The position numbers were made by a program, and so were the translations under genes. From Candidatus Zixiibacteriota bacterium (GTDB lineage: Bacteria > Zixibacteria > MSB-5A5 > GN15 > PGXB01): a stretch of DNA of 5,914 bases. The notes below the pieces were generated by a model. It saw only the letters and a list, made by a program, of their open reading frames with translations, did not search any database and was not told the origin of the DNA. Below, piece by piece: positions 1-4,152 of the stretch (position 1 is the stretch's first letter; each line of letters begins with the position of its first letter). The stretch is from NCBI GenBank assembly GCA_020345705.1, contig CP070766.1, positions 2,340,211-2,346,124 of the forward strand. Reading direction: 5' to 3'.

Positions 1-889
1 CCGTGTTAAGATATAGCTGGCTGCCGAGCCTGATATATTCAAAAGGTAGATTGACACTGGATTCTGCCGGTGAAGGCCAGACCGACGTCGGATAATTAAC
101 TACGTCAAAAAATCTGACTACCAAAAAGAATTTCTGAGGGAAGTTCCGTCCCTTGTAAGAGGCTGGAAGGAAGTCTGCGTAAAGCAACGACTTCGAAATG
201 AGCTTGCATACATTACTGTCGCTGCTGTACAATTCATGGAATTCCACCAGGGCGCCGCTTGAATCAAGCTCAATCTCGAAAATTATATAAGGGTAATCGG
301 AAAGATCCCGGTGGCCGGTAAGAGCGCAAAAGTACGAGGGGAATTGCTTGATGCCCGGCAGAGAAAATCCGTTCAGCCTCAGGGTCTTTTCGATCAGAGC
401 TCTGGATTTATGACATTCAGGTTCATTATAGGGCAGCCGCAAATCAGCATAACGTTTGCCGTACTTGTATGAAAACAGAAGCTCGGCCGGCAAAATAAAC
501 GACACTGCTGTGTCATTTATCCTGGCCGGATAGAAATGTATACTTTCCAGAGAATTGGTGACTCTGTCGATATATATTTGCTTGGTTTCGGGGGAATATG
601 TGAAGGAATCCACCGTCCCATCTGTCGAAAGATAGAACAGCATATCAAACTTAAGAGGAAAAGGCGTGAACGAAACGACGTCCGATTCCAGCAGCCAGTC
701 GGTACTGTCCATAGCGGGAAATTCCACTCCGAGGACGCTGAAGCCTTCCCCTGCGAAAACCGGACCCGGCAGGCACAAAATAACGGCAACGATAAAAGCG
801 GCAACGAAATACACCCCCCGAAAATAAGCTCGCCACGACCCCGTGTCAATCCTTACTTCGCGTCTTATGCCTTGTCGGTATTGCACCAT
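1..889 (-). CDS. Secreted protein with two TonB-C-like repeats, cut by the left edge
   Basis: I read this frame directly: it stays open from ATG 889 to base 1 (296 codons, no stop), so the C-terminus is missing. Residues 1-25 are basic, residues 26-41 are a hydrophobic core, and V-F-A/G-E-G at 44-49 looks like a signal peptidase I site, so the product is probably exported. The mature part holds two similar segments (about 80-139 and 201-261). Each has beta-strand, turn with Gly, helix, then F-x-P-A and another strand, as in the C-terminal domain of TonB. Only part of the TonB family pattern is present, and there is no proline-rich spacer, so this is not a classical TonB. A GTG at 892 is an alternative start; the purine-rich GGGAAG at 904-899 is a weak ribosome binding site. 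It follows the flippase by 75 bp without a visible terminator and may be co-transcribed. Coding status is well supported; the domain call is inference and the function is unknown. Confidence 0.82.
   Translation of the reverse strand, partial: MVQYRQGIRREVRIDTGSWRAYFRGVYFVAAFIVAVILCLPGPVFAGEGFSVLGVEFPAMDSTDWLLESDVVSFTPFPLKFDMLFYLSTDGTVDSFTYSPETKQIYIDRVTNSLESIHFYPARINDTAVSFILPAELLFSYKYGKRYADLRLPYNEPECHKSRALIEKTLRLNGFSLPGIKQFPSYFCALTGHRDLSDYPYIIFEIELDSSGALVEFHELYSSDSNVCKLISKSLLYADFLPASYKGRNFPQKFFLVVRFFDVVNYPTSVWPSPAESSVNLPFEYIRLGSQLYLNT
107..652 (-). repeat. Two diverged TonB-C-like domains 121 residues apart
   Basis: Copy 1 is residues 80-139 (652-473) and copy 2 is residues 201-261 (289-107) of the left-edge protein. 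They align without gaps from the turn Gly (G91, G212) to the P-A pair (P121-A122, P242-A243), exactly 29 residues between them in each copy. Shared positions include F96/F217, S113-L114/S234-L235 and F119/F240. The core is S-T-D-G and D-S-S-G at the turn, then F-Y-P-A and F-L-P-A. The family pattern I compare it with is the TonB C-terminal fold: hydrophobic strand, D-x-x-G turn, strand, helix, F-x-P-A, strand. Identity is low, so this is an old duplication seen at protein level only. Confidence 0.55.
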
Positions 890-964
890 CACGCCGGTCT
901 TCCCGGTTTTATCGCCTTTATCATATAATACACCCCGGACGAAAAAAGTGTTCTCCAAATAAGC

Positions 965-2473
965 TTAAGGCCTGGCAAAGAACCTTTCGAGCACCGACTT
1001 CAATTCCTCCCTGTCGAAGATCCAGCGGGCGCTCAGAATTGAAAGGATGGCCACGGCGGCTGTTTCCCCGATGAAAATCCCCCAGTTGTCCGGGGGTAGT
1101 ATTGTCTTCAATGTGTACGAAAGAGCCGCCGCAAAAGCGAAAGCCGGAGCGGCCGACGTGAAAATGAACCTGTAATAGCGCCATAGATTAAAGCCCAGGA
1201 CCGTCCGGATTACTCTGGGAACAATAATCAGATAAACCAGAACCTGGGGAATCACGGTCCCGTAGGCGATACCGAGCAGTCCATAGTATCTGACCAGTAT
1301 GACACTCAGGACAAGATTGATTATACCCTCAATAATTATAATATACAGCAGGTACCTGTGCTTTTCAGTCCCGAACAAAACGGAACTGGCAACCAGTTGC
1401 GGCAGAAACACCGCCGCCGGAATTACCAGAATCTTAAGAATCAAAGCTGTCTGTTCATATCCGGGCCCCATCCACAGATGAATCAGCGAGTCGGCGAAAA
1501 AGATGGTGCCCCCGCCTATCAGGAAGGTGACGAAGTAGATGTACTTTGTTCCCTGGGTATAGATGAACCGTATGTTCTCGATCTTGTCAAGGGCGTCATA
1601 ATGGCTTATCACGGGGCGCAGGGGGAAACTGACGGCGAGCACCGCCGAGCGAAGATAAACGATGAACCCGGCGGCAATGGCGTACTTCGTGACCGCCGAC
1701 GTGTCCAGGAAGTAGCCGATGAGAACATTATCCGTATTGGAAATCAGAAGCCAGGCGACCGAGACCAGAAAGCTGTACAGACCGTACCCCCAGAGAAGCT
1801 TAAAGGCCTCCTTATCGGTCCCGCCGAACTTCAGTTTGATTTTCGGGAAGAGCTTCTTGAGGGCAATCGCACCTGAAATCAAGCGAAGCAGACCGAAGGC
1901 AAGAAAGACCAGAGCAAACGGTACCAGGCCCCCGCCGTTTTTTAAGAGAATGACAATTGCCGTCGTCCTCAGGATGTCCTCGAATATCATCAGACCGTAG
2001 GAAACGTCGTAGCGATGGAAAGCACCCAATGAATCCCCCCAGCATAGCAGAATGAAGTTCAAAGCGGCGGTGGCTCCGACTATTATCAGGGCTAACCTGG
2101 CCTGGGACAAAAGATGTTCGGGTATGCTGAACCAGCCCAGGGCCGTAAAGGAAAGAAGAATCGTTACGGCGACGACAACGAGCCCGACGGCCATATAGAT
2201 GACAAAGGCGGTGTTGAGGATGGAGTTGATCCTGTCAAAATCGCCCAGCCCGAGGAATTTCGAGATGAATCTGATAAGCGCCTGCTTCAGCCCCAGGTCG
2301 AGAATGGTCATGTAATTGATAATCGAGACAACCAGAACCCACACCCCGTAGCGGTCGTCGCCCAGCGTGTGGATTATGAAGGGATTGACGAGAAAAACGA
2401 GTATGATCCTTACCGCCAGCGAGGTCCAGCTGGTGAAAACGTTTTTCCCGAACTGCCTGACGATGCCGGCCAT
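965..2473 (-). CDS. Polysaccharide/oligosaccharide flippase (MOP superfamily, Wzx-like)
   Basis: A 502-residue, very hydrophobic integral membrane protein. I count about 14 likely transmembrane segments (roughly 14-36, 43-60, 85-112, 125-147, 160-178, 182-203, 228-256, 260-285, 310-327, 341-365, 373-395, 397-418, 435-457, 463-483). Length and helix count fit the Wzx/RfbX-type polysaccharide transporters, which flip lipid-linked glycans across the inner membrane. Family-like features are N-x-F-x-S-W near the N-terminus, L-G-D-D-R-Y-G-V-W at 38-45, the L-D-L-G-L-x-x-A-L-I-R-F stretch at 58-69, and a short charged C-terminal tail. The substrate cannot be told from sequence. I chose ATG 2473: the frame can be extended to a TTG at 2554, but that lies inside the terminator hairpin of the preceding gene. 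No Shine-Dalgarno precedes ATG 2473. No glycosyltransferase is in view; the only downstream gene is the TonB-C-like protein. Confidence 0.9.
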   Translation of the reverse strand: MAGIVRQFGKNVFTSWTSLAVRIILVFLVNPFIIHTLGDDRYGVWVLVVSIINYMTILDLGLKQALIRFISKFLGLGDFDRINSILNTAFVIYMAVGLVVVAVTILLSFTALGWFSIPEHLLSQARLALIIVGATAALNFILLCWGDSLGAFHRYDVSYGLMIFEDILRTTAIVILLKNGGGLVPFALVFLAFGLLRLISGAIALKKLFPKIKLKFGGTDKEAFKLLWGYGLYSFLVSVAWLLISNTDNVLIGYFLDTSAVTKYAIAAGFIVYLRSAVLAVSFPLRPVISHYDALDKIENIRFIYTQGTKYIYFVTFLIGGGTIFFADSLIHLWMGPGYEQTALILKILVIPAAVFLPQLVASSVLFGTEKHRYLLYIIIIEGIINLVLSVILVRYYGLLGIAYGTVIPQVLVYLIIVPRVIRTVLGFNLWRYYRFIFTSAAPAFAFAAALSYTLKTILPPDNWGIFIGETAAVAILSILSARWIFDREELKSVLERFFARP

Positions 2474-2480
2474 GATTTTG

Positions 2481-2513
2481 ATAATATAATGCGGGCCGCT
2501 ATGAAAGTGACAG
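2481..2513 (-). promoter_or_regulatory. Possible promoter of the flippase gene
   Basis: CTGTCA at 2513-2508 could be a -35 element. An AT-rich block at 2491-2481 gives overlapping -10 choices: CATTAT (spacing 16), ATTATA (17) or TATATT (19). Transcription from any of these would begin only a few bases before ATG 2473, giving a leaderless or nearly leaderless mRNA, which would agree with the missing Shine-Dalgarno. The elements are weak, and the sigma consensus of this lineage is unknown. Confidence 0.3.
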
Positions 2514-2549
2514 CTATTTTCGAATCTTGCCCGGGTGAAACAGAATTGG

Positions 2550-2587
2550 CGCAAGAAAGGACAGCCTCAAGGCTGTCCTTTCTTGCG
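2550..2587 (-). terminator. Factor-independent terminator after the eight-repeat TSP3 gene
   Basis: A perfect inverted repeat: 17-bp arms at 2550-2566 and 2571-2587 with a 4-base loop (2567-2570). It begins 14 bases after the stop codon of the 2602-3972 gene. On the minus strand the stem has an A-rich ascending arm and a T-rich descending arm (TCCTTTCTT), so it could work in either direction. The run of T after the stem is weak (AATTCTGTTTC). Position and stem perfection make a terminator the best reading. Confidence 0.8.
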
Positions 2588-2601
2588 AAATCGGAAAACT
2601 A

Positions 2602-3972
2602 CTAGTAACAGACAGGCGGGGGGCCGTTTTTATAAAGGAAATTGACCAGTTGTGAAACATCCAGGATGTTGATATAACCATCCCCGCTGACGTCACCGCA
2701 TACGCTGAATACACCATCGCAGGCGTCACCGATTCCATCCTGGTCGGCGTCAGCCTGATCCTGGTTGCTGACCATCTTGCAGTTGTCGCACTCATCGCCG
2801 TGACCGTCACCGTCGGAATTTGCCTGGTCAGGATTGTACTTGGTCGGACAGTTGTCGCAGGCGTCGCCGATGTCGTCCGGATCGGAATTCAACTGATCTA
2901 CATTGTCAACAAGAGGACAGTTGTCGCAAGCGTCGCCATAACTGTCGCCGTCGGAATTGGCCTGGTCGGTATTTGGCACACTCGGGCAATTGTCACAGAC
3001 GTCGCCGGTGCCATCGCTGTCACCGTCGGCCTGGTCGGAGTTGGCTATGGCCGGGCAGTTGTCACAGGCGTCGCCCAGTCCGTCCTGGTCACTGTCGGTT
3101 TGATCGTCGTTGGGAACGTTGGGGCAGTTATCGCATACGTCGCCATAAAGATCGCCGTCGCCATTGGCTTGATCAGAATTATAAACGTCAGCGCAGTTAT
3201 CGCAGAGATCGCCAACTCCGTCGCCGTCAGCATCAGTTTGCTCAGGATTGTACCCATTCAGGCAGTTGTCAACAATGTCGCAGACGCCGTCGGCGTCATC
3301 GTCAGCATCGCACGACACTATCGGCAGGCAAATACCCCCCTCGGGCATGAGAACGGCCGGCGTAACTGTAGGGCCCGTGGACGGCATAAACATCAGCTCC
3401 CCTCCCATCGGAAGGGTACAGGTGTCAATGCACAATGTCTTGCCGACACTCGACTCATCGGCCCTGAAGCGCAACGTCATCATGGATTCAAGCGGGCCGG
3501 CCGGAAGACCATCAGCTATGGCTATACCTGCGAATCTGAGGCTGTCAGATGGAGGGCCGTCAATACGCATCTCATCCACCACCAGATCAAAATCCCAGAC
3601 GGTGTTGTTGGCGTTGGATTCATCCCACATGCGGCTGTCTGGAATCACCCCCAGCAGATGCGATTGCCCAAAGCCGCCCACCTGGGGCTGAAGACTGAAA
3701 ATGGCGCCGTCATCCGACCAGATTACAAATCCGAGCTGAAAGCTCTCAAGATGAAGATCATTTTCAAGCCAGATTCGGAAATCATAAATGAGACCGGCAA
3801 TGATACTGTCGGTGGGGCCGGTCTGACCAACTGCGACCACATCAGCATCGATCGCGTTGGCGGCGTCAATCCGCCCGGGTATCAGCGAAATGAGCACGAA
3901 CGCCAGCCACATCAGGCCGACCGCAAAGCTCGGAAGGGCGAACCTTCCCTGGAGACCGATTGATTTAGACAT
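2602..3972 (-). CDS. Secreted protein with eight TSP3 repeats and a C-terminal dockerin-like repeat
   Basis: A complete 456-residue protein. Residues 1-10 are polar and basic, 11-32 hydrophobic, and R-I-D-A/A-N-A near 34-40 is a likely signal peptidase I site. Residues 41-220 form an unassigned, strand-rich domain; the pattern 'strand, E-N-D-L-x-L-E-S-F-Q-L-G-F, strand' faintly recalls cohesin-like beta-sandwiches, but I would not name it. It has Cys at 181, 185, 215 and 221. Residues 235-418 are eight TSP3 repeats of exactly 23 residues, which are Asp-rich and expected to bind calcium. Residues 425-456 are one EF-hand-like dockerin repeat (D427, S429, D431, N435, D438) ending in G-P-P-P-V-C-Y. 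ATG 3972 is preferred over the adjacent GTG 3975 because GGAGG lies 6 bases before the ATG. The gene has its own promoter candidate and terminator, so it is probably monocistronic. Role is unknown; a surface or extracellular adhesive or structural protein is an inference. Confidence 0.9.
   Translation of the reverse strand: MSKSIGLQGRFALPSFAVGLMWLAFVLISLIPGRIDAANAIDADVVAVGQTGPTDSIIAGLIYDFRIWLENDLHLESFQLGFVIWSDDGAIFSLQPQVGGFGQSHLLGVIPDSRMWDESNANNTVWDFDLVVDEMRIDGPPSDSLRFAGIAIADGLPAGPLESMMTLRFRADESSVGKTLCIDTCTLPMGGELMFMPSTGPTVTPAVLMPEGGICLPIVSCDADDDADGVCDIVDNCLNGYNPEQTDADGDGVGDLCDNCADVYNSDQANGDGDLYGDVCDNCPNVPNDDQTDSDQDGLGDACDNCPAIANSDQADGDSDGTGDVCDNCPSVPNTDQANSDGDSYGDACDNCPLVDNVDQLNSDPDDIGDACDNCPTKYNPDQANSDGDGHGDECDNCKMVSNQDQADADQDGIGDACDGVFSVCGDVSGDGYINILDVSQLVNFLYKNGPPPVCY
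2605..2700 (-). other. Single dockerin-like repeat ending in PPPVC-Y
   Basis: Residues 425-456 of the 2602-3972 protein. The loop D427-x-S-x-D431-G-x-x-N435-x-x-D438 matches the calcium-binding loop of type I dockerins, followed by the helix L-D-V-S-Q-L-V-N-F-L-Y-K. Type I dockerins normally carry two such repeats; only one is here. C425 and C455 flank it and could pair as a disulfide (inference). Confidence 0.75.
2719..3270 (-). repeat. Eight tandem 69-bp units encoding 23-residue TSP3 repeats
   Basis: Residues 235-418 of the host protein, eight units with no insertion or deletion. The consensus is D-N-C-P-x-x-x-N-x-D-Q-x-[DN]-[SG]-D-x-D-G-x-G-D-[AV]-C. Both Cys (unit positions 3 and 23) are kept in all eight units, and N8, Q11 and D15 are also constant. 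The Asp-rich half supplies calcium ligands, as known for thrombospondin type 3 repeats. Unit 6 is the most diverged (D-P-D-D-I at positions 15-19). The DNA units have drifted, so this is a protein-level repeat rather than a fresh DNA amplification. Confidence 0.92.
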
Positions 3973-3978
3973 CACTTA

Positions 3979-3984
3979 CCTCCC
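3979..3984 (-). promoter_or_regulatory. Ribosome binding site that decides the start at 3972
   Basis: GGGAGG on the minus strand with 6 bases to ATG 3972. The adjacent in-frame GTG at 3975 would be only 3 bases away, too close, so the ATG is the better start. Confidence 0.8.
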
Positions 3985-3990
3985 TCAGAA

Positions 3991-4018
3991 GTTATAGTTT
4001 AAATACTTGCTTTAACAA
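3991..4018 (-). promoter_or_regulatory. Candidate promoter of the eight-repeat TSP3 gene
   Basis: TTGTTA at 4018-4013 and TATAAC at 3996-3991, spaced by 16 bp, resemble a sigma-70-type -35/-10 pair. Transcription would start near 3984, leaving a very short leader that begins about at the ribosome binding site. The region is AT-rich, so a chance match is possible. Confidence 0.38.
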
Positions 4019-4031
4019 ACAAAGTCATTGC

Positions 4032-4048
4032 CCCGGCCACAGGCCGGG
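4032..4048 (-). terminator. Small GC-rich hairpin between the two TSP3/dockerin genes
   Basis: CCCGGCC and GGCCGGG form a 7-bp all-GC stem with a 3-base loop. It lies about 105 bp after the stop of the beta-propeller gene and just before the candidate promoter of the next gene. The following minus-strand sequence is only moderately T-rich (ACTTTGTTTGTT) and starts several bases away, so this may be a weak terminator or a chance stem. The rest of the intergenic region, 4049-4152, holds nothing else I recognise. Confidence 0.35.
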
Positions 4049-4152
4049 ATAACTCACGTTTATTGGTTAATTCAACTATCTTCTCTAGAAAGGTCACTCG
4101 ATAACGGCAGACGTCCTAATAAATCACGACGCATACCGGATAACATATAAAC

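Noticed and set aside
893..927. A short minus-strand frame from ATG 924 as a leader peptide
   Set aside because: It codes for about 11 residues before a stop, shows no regulatory codon run or attenuator hairpin, and is no better than chance.
536..928. Plus-strand and alternate minus-strand open frames of 60-130 codons near the left edge
   Set aside because: They overlap the minus-strand frame from 889, which has a signal peptide and an internal domain duplication and stays open for 296 codons. The others are Arg/Ser/Pro-rich shadows.
2474..2554. N-terminal extension of the flippase to a TTG start
   Set aside because: The extension is polar and Cys/His-containing, unlike flippase N-termini, and begins inside the terminator hairpin of the preceding gene.
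2719..3270. Regular 69-bp spacing considered as a CRISPR array or DNA satellite
   Set aside because: There are no identical repeats with unique spacers. The period is a multiple of three, keeps a reading frame, and conserves Cys/Asp/Asn codons as TSP3 repeats do.
2800..3963. A 387-codon plus-strand open frame opposite the eight-repeat TSP3 gene
   Set aside because: Its Val/Ile/Gly-rich periodic sequence is the antisense image of the Asp/Cys-rich repeats, whose codons rarely give antisense stops. The minus-strand frame has a signal peptide, domains, Shine-Dalgarno and terminator.
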